This document shows, piece after piece, positions 1-8,331 of a stretch of 64,000 bases of DNA. Every line of letters starts with the position of its first letter. Position 1 is the first letter of the stretch. The notes under the pieces are model-generated. The model saw nothing but the letters and a program-made list of their open reading frames with translations. It was not told the DNA's origin and did not search any database. The translations under genes and the position numbers were made by a program. The DNA comes from Candidatus Accumulibacter adjunctus (GTDB taxonomy: Bacteria > Pseudomonadota > Gammaproteobacteria > Burkholderiales > Rhodocyclaceae), in the NCBI GenBank assembly GCA_000585015.1, contig JFAX01000003.1, forward strand, positions 5,576 to 69,575, in the 5' to 3' direction.

Positions 1-2
1 CG

Positions 3-86
3 GCCGGCGACATCGAGACAACGCATTGCGTGATCCGGGCTGTGCGCCGCAAGCTGGAAGACGAGGGCGAAGCGGACGAAGCGTGA
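3..86 (+). CDS. 3' end of an unidentified gene (partial)
   Basis: The first bases read as the last 27 codons of an open frame that enters from the left and ends in TGA. The peptide is charged and finishes EDEGEADEA. The visible piece (…HCVIRAVRRKLEDEGE…) is too short to assign to a family. The frame is credible only because it ends with an acidic tail before a stop; it could also be a chance frame, since all frames are long in this GC-rich DNA. Confidence 0.3.
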   Translation, partial: AGDIETTHCVIRAVRRKLEDEGEADEA

Positions 87-386
87 GAGGCAGCCGGCAG
101 CAGCGGCGCGCCCGACATCCGGGCGCTTCGGGGCAAGCCAACATCGCCGTGACGCCTGCTGCCCGCCGACGGGCGGCTGCTGCGGGAGACGCCCGAGCCA
201 CCGGCAGCAGGCGGGATGATCGCTCGCATCGTGGCGCTGCTGCTGGTGGTCCTCCGGGCGCACTGGGTCGGCGCCTTCGCGCATTTTTTTCGGCTGGCAG
301 CGCTGCACGCCGATCGCCGATCCGCATGCAGGCTCCCCGGGGGACTTTCTGTCTTTGCTGGTGGAAGCGGCAATTGAGTATACTGT
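87..386. other. Stretch without a recognisable gene
   Basis: No frame in these 300 bases resembles a protein family I know. On the minus strand the frame of the broken GGDEF gene to the right stays open through here to the window edge, but its translation (Ser, Arg, Ala and Pro rich) no longer resembles a GGDEF domain. It is therefore probably unrelated DNA joined at the short tandem repeat at 387-422. Confidence 0.5.
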
Positions 387-422
387 CACCGATTCGCGCA
401 CCGATTCGCGCACCGATTCGCG
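387..422. repeat. Three tandem copies of a 12-bp unit
   Basis: The unit CACCGATTCGCG occurs three times head to tail without a mismatch. It lies exactly where the GGDEF domain of the neighbouring minus-strand gene stops making sense: after YLDLDR the frame reads ESVRESVRESV. The repeat therefore marks a rearrangement breakpoint or an assembly join. Confidence 0.8.
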
Positions 423-2354
423 GTCGAGATCGAGGTAGCAGAGCGCATGCCGCGCGTCGTACTGGCGTGCGCTGTTCACCACCCGCTCGAGCCGCCGTTC
501 GAACTTCTGCCGGTTGATCAGGCCGGTGAGGGCGTCGTGTGTGGCGTCGTACTCCATCCGGCGCGCCAGCTGACGGTTCTCGGTCACGTCGTGGAAGACC
601 AGCACCGAGCCGAGCACCTGGCCGTCGCGGCCGCGGATCGGCGCCGCCGAGTCGTCGATGTGATGCTCGCGCCCATGCCGGCCGAGCAGGATCGAATGGT
701 TGGCCAGGCCGACGACCTTGCCTTCACGCAGGCAGCGCTCGACCGGGTCGGGCGCCGGCTGGCGCGTCCGCTCGTCGACGATGCGAAAGACTTCCTGCAG
801 CGGGCGACCGTTCGCATCGGCCGCACTCCAGCCGGTCAGCGTCTCGGCCACCGGATTGAGGTACTCGACGATTGCCCGCCCGTCGGTCGTGATCACCGCG
901 TCGCCGATCGAATCGAGTGTCACCTGGGCCCGTTCCTTGGCTTCGAACAAGGCCTCCTCGGCCAGCTTGCGGTCGGTGATGTCGCGCCCGACGCCGATGA
1001 TCGCCACCACCTGTCCGTCATCGTCGAGCACCGCGGTGTCCGCCCAGCCGAACCAGCGCCAGCCCGAGGCCGTGCAGGCTCGTTGTTCGTGATAATCCCG
1101 GTAGGGTGGCGGGAACAATTCCTCCATCGCTTTCGCCGTCGACGCCTGGTCATCCTCATGCACCAGCGGCATGAAGGTGTGCCCGAGAAGCTCCGATTCC
1201 GTCTTGCCGAAAACCTGGCAGTACGACGGGCTGACGAACAGGAAGCGATTCTCGGTGTCCACCTTGACCACCAGGTCGCTCTGGTTCTCGACGAGAAGCC
1301 GGTAGTTCTCCTCGCTCTGCTGCAGGGCGGCCTCGGCCCGCTCCTGCGCCGTGACGTCGAGACCGAGTATCAGCAGGTTGCCGGTGGCGCTGCCGTCCGC
1401 CGGCAGCTTGCCGGTGTACCAGAGCATTACCCTGCTATCGCCACTGCGGCAACGTATCGTCGTTTTCACGCCCGCTGCCGTTTCGCCCGCTTGCGCAGCG
1501 TCGAGCCGGGCGCGGGCCGCGTCGAGCCGCGCGCGATCGGGGTACAGCCAGCCGTCGACGTCGCCGTGGCCGACCACCTGCTCACTGGCATGACCGCTAA
1601 TCTCCGCTGCCGCCCGGTTCCAGATCAGGACCCGACCGTCTTCATCGCGTACCTCGATCCACACGCGGGCATTGCCGAGGATGCTTTCGAGCGGCTGGCT
1701 GAGCAGCTTCACCCGCTCCTCGGCGCGCTGCCGTTCGGCGCTCTCCCGGCGCAGTTGCTGCAGGGCGACCGCCATGTCGGCGCGCGTTGCGCGATCGCTC
1801 TGCAGGAGGCGCTCGATTTCCTCCTCGAGCGTGCGCGGCGACGGCGCGACGCGGAACTCGTCGCAATCGTCGCCGCGGGCGAGGAAGCGGGTCTGCTCCG
1901 CCCAGCAGTTGGTGCCAAACAGCCGCGAGCAATAGCCGGCAAGCTTGCCCGCCAGCATGCCGCTGCCCCAGCAGACCCGCAGGGCGCTCTGATAACGGCC
2001 TTCTCAGCCGTTCCACACGCGAAAACGGGCAACCTGTCCGGGCAGGTCGATTTCGACCAGACGCCAGTCGCCCCATCCCGCCACCGCCGCAATCTTCGCG
2101 ATGGCCGCAAAGCCGGTGGCGAAATCGGCAGCGGAGTCGATCACCTGCCAGTCGGCGTCGACGCTCTTGCGCCCCTCGCTCTGCAGCGCCAGGCCGAAGC
2201 GCTCGGCGCCGACCATCGCCTGCAGGCCAGCCATCAAGCCGGCCAGCGTCGTGTCGATCCACAACATGGCGACGGGCAAGCGCTCGAAGGTGCAGGTGCC
2301 GGCGAGCGCATCCCACGCAATCTCGATACCCGCGACGCGGATCAGGGGAGTCAT
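423..2354 (-). pseudogene. Broken V4R-PAS-GGDEF diguanylate cyclase gene
   Basis: Starting from ATG at 2354, the first 116 codons resemble the sensory part that precedes a V4R (4-vinyl reductase) domain. An in-frame TGA at 2004-2006 follows VWNG. The same frame then continues with the V4R core (CWGSGMLAGK and GDDCDEFRV), about three PAS domains joined by short helices (for example ITDRKLAEEALFEAKE), and the start of GGDEF (DATHDALTGLINRQKF, then LCYLDLDR at about 423-445). GGDEF signature and active site are missing because the frame diverges at the repeat at 387-422. V4R-containing regulators sense small ligands and GGDEF makes c-di-GMP. Here the enzyme cannot be made: one nonsense codon plus a 3' truncation. 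The TGA probably replaces a Trp codon (TGG). The gene lies 287 nt downstream of the sensor kinase; nothing recognisable is in that gap. Confidence 0.75.
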
Positions 2355-2641
2355 CGCGGACGCGCCGCGGGCTTGCGGCGAGTCGACCGCTGCGGAAGAG
2401 TCCCCGTCGCCTGCTTCGACTCAGCCTCTGTGTCGCCCAAGGGGACTGTCGGGTTCCCCGGCTCGCTGCCCTCCGCGCACACGCTTCGACCTGCTCGCCA
2501 CTGGTTTCTCCTCGGGTTCACTCGAGCCGCGCTGGAGGCTTGCCGGCCGACTGAACATCCATCGTGGGATCATAGCAATCGTCGCGCTGCACTCGTGTGG
2601 TCGTCGAGGTGGGCATGGCGAAGGCCGTGGCGAGCGCCACC

Positions 2642-5600
2642 TCAAGGCGGCACGGCGCCCCAGTTCGCTGCCGCCGGAGATGTGTCGGGGGCCTGCAGTG
2701 GCAACTGGAGGATGAAGGTGCTTCCTTCGCCGGGCGCGCTGCGCGCCTCGATGCGGCCACCGAGCACGCGGGTGGCGATACTGTAGACGATGTGCAGGCC
2801 GAGACCGCTGCCGCCCTGGCCGAGGCGGGTGGTGAAGAACGGATCGAAGATGCGCGGCAGGTGCGCGGCTGCAATGCCGCAACCGTTGTCGCTGATCCGC
2901 AGCGTCACGCGTCCGTTGTCGGGCTGACTCGCGACGATCTCGATGACGCCCGCTGCGGCATTCGCGAAGCCATGCACGAGCGCGTTGGTGGCCAGGTTGC
3001 CGATGATCTGGCCCAGCGGCCCGGGGAAGCTGTCCATGACGATGCCGTCCGGAATGTCGACCTGGATGCGGTGTGGCGTCTTCCTGTACTGTGGTCGCAG
3101 GGTGGCGACGATCTCGTCGATCGTCGCCGCCAGGTCGAACCGTCGGCGCTGCGCGCTGGTCTGGTCGACGGCGACCTGCTTGAAGTGTCCGATCAGGTCG
3201 TTCGCCTGCAGCAGGCTGCGCTCGATGAGGCCGGTGGCCTGCATCGCAGCGGCGACGAAGTCCCGCAGCGCCGTGCGCGACAGGCTGGCGCCCTCCGCCA
3301 GTTGCGAGAACTGGCGCGTCTTTCCGGACAGGGTGGTGGCCACCAGCAGGCTGTTGCCCAGCGGCGTTCCCATCTCGTGCGCCACGCCGGCCACCAGCGA
3401 GCCCAGCGAGGCCAGCTTCTCGCTGCGGATCAGTTCTTCCTGGGCGCGCCGCAAGGTGTCGAGCGTTTCCCGCAGCTGCGCGTTGGACGCGGCGAGTTCC
3501 TCGGTACGCAGCCGGACGCGCTCGTCGAGTTCCTCGTTCGCCCGCCGGAGGGCCTCCTCGGCCTGCTTGCGGGCGGTGATCTCGAGGGCGGCGCCGACCG
3601 TGCGCAGTGGCTGACGCGAGTCGCCGTCGCCGGCGAAAGACGTCTGCCCCATCGCCAGCACCCAGCGGACGACGCCCGAGCGGCCGACGATGCGGTACTC
3701 GGCCTCGTACTGACCGTCGCCGTTCGCGTCGTGGGCGCGGCGGATGGCCGCCAGGACGTGCTCGCGGTCATCGGCATGAACGACCTCGATGAACGAATCG
3801 ACACTGCGCGGCTCGTCGGCTCCCCAGCCGAACATCGCACGCAACTCGGGCGACCAGTAGATCGTGTCGGCCCGGTGATCGCGGTCGAAGATGCCGATCC
3901 CGGAGACGCGGATCGCCTGCAGCAGGCGTTGCTCGCTCTGGCGCACCGCTTCTTCGGCGCGCCTGCGCTCGGAGACGTCGCGCACGAAGGCGAAGCCGTA
4001 GACCCGTCCGCCGAAAGCGATGACTCGCGACGATACTTCGACCGGAAAGCTGCTGCCGTCCTTGCGCCGGTGCCGCGTGCCCTCGCGCAGCGAGCCCGCC
4101 AGTCCGGAGCCGGGCGCCGATTCGCGCCAGCCCGCTTCGCTGCTGTCCGTGTCGACATCCCAGAGGTGCAGCCGCAGCAGCTCTTCGCGCGTGTAGCCGA
4201 GCGAACGGCAGGCTTGCTCGTTGGCATGGACGAAACGGCCGTCCCGGTCGAGCCAGAAGATGGCGTCGGACGCGTGCTCGACCGAGAGGCTGGTCAGCTC
4301 GAGCATCTCTTCCGACTGCTTGCGGCTGCTGATGTCGGCGTGCGTGCCGAGCAGCCTGAGCGGCCGCCCCTGCGCGTCGCAGGCGACCACCCTGCCGACC
4401 GATTGGATCCACCGCCATTCGCCCGACTTGGTCTGCAGCCGGTACTCCAGCTGATACTCGGTGCGCGTGCCGGCGATGCACTCGTGCAGGGTGCGTCCGG
4501 CGAGGTCGCGGTCTTCCGGGTGCACGCGCTCGAGCCAGTTCGCCGCATTCAACTCCAGTTCGCCGTCTGCGTAGCCCAGCATGCCGGCATACTCGGTGCT
4601 GACCAGCGCTTTGCCGCTGCCGAGGTCGAGGTCATAGAAGCCGAGCTTCCCCGCGACCAGGGCGAGGCGCAGTCGTTCCTCGTTGCTCCTCAATGCCGCT
4701 TCGGCATCGCGACGCCTCCTGTTTTCGCGCACGGCCTCGGTGAGACTCGCGCAGTTGTTCAGGAAGGGTGCGAGCTGGGTCGCCATGGCCTCGCTGTAGC
4801 CGCCTTGACGGTTGGCGACGCCGATCATTCCGACCAGTTCGTCGCCACGGAAGAAGGGCAGTCCCATGAACGCGTTCAGCGGCGGATGGCCGGGCGGACG
4901 GCCATGTCGCCGTGGATCGCTGTCGGGATCGTTGGCGATCACCGGCCTGGCGCTGGTCATGACGGCGCCGAAGAGCGAGTTCAGGTTGCGGAACTCCAAT
5001 CCCTTTGGCGCGTGCTGCGCGTAGAACGCCCGTGTCTCGTCGTTCCAGGCGATGTTGCTGATCGCCTGGGTGCGCAGGAAGGGCGAGCCGTCGTCGTTGC
5101 GGTGAACCTCGCCGATGAAGCCGTACTCGCTCTCGGTCAGTGCCAGCAGTGAGGACAACATGCGCTCGAAGACGTCACGGGTATCGGCGCCAGCGATGTA
5201 CAGGGCCTGCGTCTGGCTGACGGCATGGCTCAGGGCATTGGAGCGGCGCAACGACTGTTCCGCGCCCTTGCGCCGCCGGATGTTGTTGACCAGCACGAGC
5301 ACGGCGAGCGCCAGGGCGAGGACCACCGCCGTCGTCAGCCAGACGGCACCGCGATACTGGTCGTACAACGTCGGCGGCTTGCCGACGACGACGCTGCCTG
5401 CGGGCAGTTCGTGTTCGCCGATGCCGTGGCGCTGCATCCGGCCATGGTTGAAGAGGTAGGCGAGCGGCGCCGCTTGCACCGGAATGCTCCGCGCGTCCTC
5501 GCCCGCCAGGATGCGCACCGCCATCGCCGCCGCCAGCCGACCGACCTCGGTGCCGTCCGCGACCTTGCCGCCGAGGGTCAGGCCGCCACGGACGCGCTGG

Positions 5601-6382
5601 CTGGTGATGTCGAAGAGTGGCGCCGGCGACACGGCGCTGACCCGTTCGACGACTTCCGCCGGACCATGGTGGTGGCCCCCGGCGTCCCTGGCGGAGGCGA
5701 GGACGAAGACGATGTCCTCGGCCGACAGCGCGGCGGCGCTGGCGACGATCTCCTCGAGATCGAGATCGTGCTTGATCCGGATCGGAATGTCCGTCTGCAG
5801 GCTGGCGAGTGCGTCGCGCGCATGGTCGAGACCGGAACCGGAATCGGCCCGATTGGCGTACACGACGACCTGCGTGGCCCTGGGTCGCAGGCGCTGCGCC
5901 GCCTGCAGGGTCGACGGGACGTCGATCCGCTCGCTCACGCCCGTGATGGCGATTTCCGGCGGAAACGCCTGCACGTCGAAGGCCGCTGCATCGCTGAAGA
6001 CGACCGGCGTGCCGGCGAAGAGCGATGGCTGATGCCTGGCGAGGAAGGAAAGCGCTGCGTCGTCGGTGGCGATGATCAGGTCGAAGTGCTGCGAGCGGTA
6101 ATGGCGCCCGAGGTATTCGGCGAAGCCACGCTGGTCGTCGGGGGCCGGCAGCCGCAGGACATCCATGTACTCCAGGAAAATCTCGGGACGCGGGTGGCTC
6201 GCCTTGAGCACCGCCGTGATTCCCTCGACCTGCGCGTCGGTCCAGCCGAAGCCCTGGTGGTATGAGTTCAGCACCAGAACAGCCTGGCGATCGGGGGCAG
6301 CCTGGACGCTGTCGGTGGCGATCAGGCAGGTCGCCCCGATCGCTGCCAGGCCGAGCATCCGGATGCCGTTCAGGATGCGCAT
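2642..6382 (-). CDS. Membrane sensor histidine kinase (ABC_sub_bind-GAF-PAS-HisKA-HATPase)
   Basis: The N-terminal part, after a signal-like segment (MRILNGIRMLGLAAIG), matches the ABC_sub_bind periplasmic fold (VLVLNSYHQGFGWTDAQ…). One transmembrane helix (LTTAVVLALALAVLVLV) follows near residue 355. The cytoplasmic part has a GAF domain, three to four PAS/PAC modules (PAC ends such as DVSERRRAEEAVRQSE), a coiled coil, a HisKA H-box (SLVAGVAHEMGTPLGN) and an HATPase with N-box (NLATNALVHG) and G-boxes (DNGCGIA, GGSGLGLHIV). No receiver domain and no adjacent response regulator are visible, so it is an orphan kinase. ATG at 6382 is preferred because it puts the signal segment at the very N-terminus; an upstream ATG at 6469 would add 29 residues unlike a signal peptide. 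The ligand is unknown. Confidence 0.9.
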   Translation of the reverse strand: MRILNGIRMLGLAAIGATCLIATDSVQAAPDRQAVLVLNSYHQGFGWTDAQVEGITAVLKASHPRPEIFLEYMDVLRLPAPDDQRGFAEYLGRHYRSQHFDLIIATDDAALSFLARHQPSLFAGTPVVFSDAAAFDVQAFPPEIAITGVSERIDVPSTLQAAQRLRPRATQVVVYANRADSGSGLDHARDALASLQTDIPIRIKHDLDLEEIVASAAALSAEDIVFVLASARDAGGHHHGPAEVVERVSAVSPAPLFDITSQRVRGGLTLGGKVADGTEVGRLAAAMAVRILAGEDARSIPVQAAPLAYLFNHGRMQRHGIGEHELPAGSVVVGKPPTLYDQYRGAVWLTTAVVLALALAVLVLVNNIRRRKGAEQSLRRSNALSHAVSQTQALYIAGADTRDVFERMLSSLLALTESEYGFIGEVHRNDDGSPFLRTQAISNIAWNDETRAFYAQHAPKGLEFRNLNSLFGAVMTSARPVIANDPDSDPRRHGRPPGHPPLNAFMGLPFFRGDELVGMIGVANRQGGYSEAMATQLAPFLNNCASLTEAVRENRRRRDAEAALRSNEERLRLALVAGKLGFYDLDLGSGKALVSTEYAGMLGYADGELELNAANWLERVHPEDRDLAGRTLHECIAGTRTEYQLEYRLQTKSGEWRWIQSVGRVVACDAQGRPLRLLGTHADISSRKQSEEMLELTSLSVEHASDAIFWLDRDGRFVHANEQACRSLGYTREELLRLHLWDVDTDSSEAGWRESAPGSGLAGSLREGTRHRRKDGSSFPVEVSSRVIAFGGRVYGFAFVRDVSERRRAEEAVRQSEQRLLQAIRVSGIGIFDRDHRADTIYWSPELRAMFGWGADEPRSVDSFIEVVHADDREHVLAAIRRAHDANGDGQYEAEYRIVGRSGVVRWVLAMGQTSFAGDGDSRQPLRTVGAALEITARKQAEEALRRANEELDERVRLRTEELAASNAQLRETLDTLRRAQEELIRSEKLASLGSLVAGVAHEMGTPLGNSLLVATTLSGKTRQFSQLAEGASLSRTALRDFVAAAMQATGLIERSLLQANDLIGHFKQVAVDQTSAQRRRFDLAATIDEIVATLRPQYRKTPHRIQVDIPDGIVMDSFPGPLGQIIGNLATNALVHGFANAAAGVIEIVASQPDNGRVTLRISDNGCGIAAAHLPRIFDPFFTTRLGQGGSGLGLHIVYSIATRVLGGRIEARSAPGEGSTFILQLPLQAPDTSPAAANWGAVPP

Positions 6383-6747
6383 GGCAGCCGCGAGCATTCG
6401 TGCCAGATGCTGCGCGGCAGGATGGAAGCGGTCGGCGGTGGCGCCGCGCTGCGGCCTCATGCCGTCCATCCGGATCGTCCCGGAGCCGCTCGGCGATTGA
6501 CGCTCGTTGCCTGCAGCGCCGACACTGGCGCCCGTGTTTTCCGGGAGGGAGCCGACGACCCGCTGGCGGCCGCGGTCGACGCATTGCTCGCAGCCGGGCA
6601 GGAAGTGGCGAACGGGATCGACTGCTTCCCAGCATCTCGCTCACCGTTCCTCCGGGCCGCTCGATCGCGACCGCGCTGATGCCCGCGTCGGGCGGGCCGG
6701 GCGTCAGCCACTTCGCTCATTCATCGCTCCACGGGCATGACGACGAC
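6383..6747. other. Intergenic region, nothing recognised
   Basis: About 365 bases lie between the HEAT-repeat membrane protein gene and the sensor kinase start. Short open frames are present on both strands, but their Arg/Ala/Ser-rich translations look like out-of-frame GC-rich DNA. GC-rich short inverted repeats near 6680-6705 (GCCCGCGTCGGGC) could end the upstream operon. No U-run follows, so I do not call a terminator. Confidence 0.4.
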
Positions 6748-8331
6748 TCACTGCTTGCTGCCGAAGTGGACGGTCGGCGCCACCGGGAACGCCGAGAGCG
6801 TGACGACGCGTGGCGCCGACGGGGTGTCGCCGGCAGCTTCGGGTGGTGTCGGCGGCATGTTCTGGCGGCCCCACCAGGCGTCGAGGAAAGCGCCGAGCGC
6901 CTGCGAGTCGCGCAGCAGGTGGTCGAGCTTGCGGTCGAAGAAGAGCAGGGTCGACGTGCCCCTGCCACCGATTTCGTGGATCGAGCCCGGCGCCACCGGC
7001 TGCAGCGGTGGCCGGTTGCGGGCGCGCCAGAGATAGGCGCCGGATTCGCCTGCCGGTGACGGGGGTTCGATGTCGACGATCAGGTTCCAGCGCTCGCTGC
7101 TGGCGAGCTTCAGTTCGATTCGTGCCGGTAGCGCGTGCAGCGGGATGGTCGCCGGCTTCGTCTCGAGTGCTGCGACATCGACGCTGGCAAGCGGCTCCGC
7201 GAGCCCACGGATGGCACCGCTGGCGCGCAGCACCGGCATCAGGGCGCCGACGAGGAAGACCCCGAGGATGGCGGCGCAGATCGTCAGCCGCTGGCTGTCG
7301 GCTGCCGCTTCGCGGGCGCAGGGAACACGGGCGTCGATCCAGGCGTAGGCGCCGGCGAGACCGAAGCAGATTGGTAGCCACCAGATCCAGACCTGCGAAC
7401 AGACGCTGCCGCTGATGCCATGGAAGAGGCCGGTGGCGAGGGTGACGCAGACGAGGCCGGCAGCGGCGCCGATGACGCTGGCGAAGCCACCGCCAACGAG
7501 ACGCCGGCAGCTGCCGAGAGCGCCGTCCGCGGCGATGGTGCCGGCGCGGATGGCGCCGGCGGCGATCGGCGGCAGCAGGAGAAGCATGCCGGCAATGACC
7601 CAGTCTTCCGGGTCGGCGAGGGCGCCTCTGGCGTTGTCGAGGAGGATCGCGGCGACGCAGATGATGCCTGGCGCGGCCGTATGCAGGCAGGCCCAGGCGA
7701 TTTCCGCCAGCGCGCCACTGCTGCGGCGAGCATGCAGGCGGTACGGCGTCGTTCGCCAGGTGCCGAAGGCGATCAGCGGGCCGGCGATGAACAGCAGGCT
7801 GGCAACCAGCGGGCCGACGACATCGTGCTCGCTGCGCAGGCTGATTTCGGCCAGCCACTGCAGGTAGGCGAGCGCGGCGAGGACGCCGAGGACGGCGGTG
7901 AAGAGTCCCGGCACCATCGCGCGGACGGAGCGTGACCACCAGCCGGCCGTACCGCGTGCCTGCCGGAACAGCGACAGCGCGAGGTGCAGCCAGGGCAGTG
8001 TGGCCGGCAGCGGCGGCAGGCGGGCGCCCTGCGCCTGCAGGCGGCCGAACAGTGCATAGGCTGGCGGCGCCTGTCCGGGGCTGCCGAGCGTCGCCGCCAT
8101 CGCCGGCCCGAGATTCGCCGGCGACTGTTGGCAAAGCGTCGCCAGCTCGGCTTCGGCGGTGCTGCGCACGCCCGCGTCGCCGTCGCTGATGGCGAGCTGC
8201 AGCAGTTTTTGCAGCGCCGTGTCGTCGGCGATGGTGGCGAGCGCGACGGCGGCGTTGCGCCGCGCCTGCGCGCTGCTGTCTTCCGCCTGCAGGAATTCGT
8301 CGATGATCTGATGGGCGGGATGATGGTTCAT
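6748..8331 (-). CDS. HEAT-repeat multi-pass membrane protein
   Basis: The 527-residue protein starts with about 85 residues of paired helices resembling HEAT repeats (RRNAAVALATIADDTALQKLLQLA then VRSTAEAELATLC). From about residue 130 to 360 there are roughly eight hydrophobic helices, for example MVPGLFTAVLGVLAALAYL, PLVASLLFIAGPLIAF and LTICAAILGVFLVGALMPVL. A soluble C-terminal domain of about 150 residues follows. Its ATG overlaps the STAND NTPase stop as ATGA (8328-8331), so it is the last gene of a translationally coupled series. No enzymatic motif is visible. By analogy with other conflict systems, where the final gene often encodes a membrane effector, it could perturb the membrane when the NTPase is activated; this is inference. 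Confidence 0.8.
   Translation of the reverse strand: MNHHPAHQIIDEFLQAEDSSAQARRNAAVALATIADDTALQKLLQLAISDGDAGVRSTAEAELATLCQQSPANLGPAMAATLGSPGQAPPAYALFGRLQAQGARLPPLPATLPWLHLALSLFRQARGTAGWWSRSVRAMVPGLFTAVLGVLAALAYLQWLAEISLRSEHDVVGPLVASLLFIAGPLIAFGTWRTTPYRLHARRSSGALAEIAWACLHTAAPGIICVAAILLDNARGALADPEDWVIAGMLLLLPPIAAGAIRAGTIAADGALGSCRRLVGGGFASVIGAAAGLVCVTLATGLFHGISGSVCSQVWIWWLPICFGLAGAYAWIDARVPCAREAAADSQRLTICAAILGVFLVGALMPVLRASGAIRGLAEPLASVDVAALETKPATIPLHALPARIELKLASSERWNLIVDIEPPSPAGESGAYLWRARNRPPLQPVAPGSIHEIGGRGTSTLLFFDRKLDHLLRDSQALGAFLDAWWGRQNMPPTPPEAAGDTPSAPRVVTLSAFPVAPTVHFGSKQ

Noticed and set aside
447-5152. Two long plus-strand open frames (447-2786 and 2597-5152)
   Set aside because: They are antisense to the V4R-PAS-GGDEF gene and the sensor kinase. 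Their Arg/Ala/Gly-rich or His/Asp/Val-rich translations have no domain, as expected for shadow frames in GC-rich DNA.
6457-6720. Small minus-strand gene after the HEAT membrane protein gene
   Set aside because: The Arg/Ala/Ser-rich translation has no recognisable segment and no ribosome site; probably noncoding.
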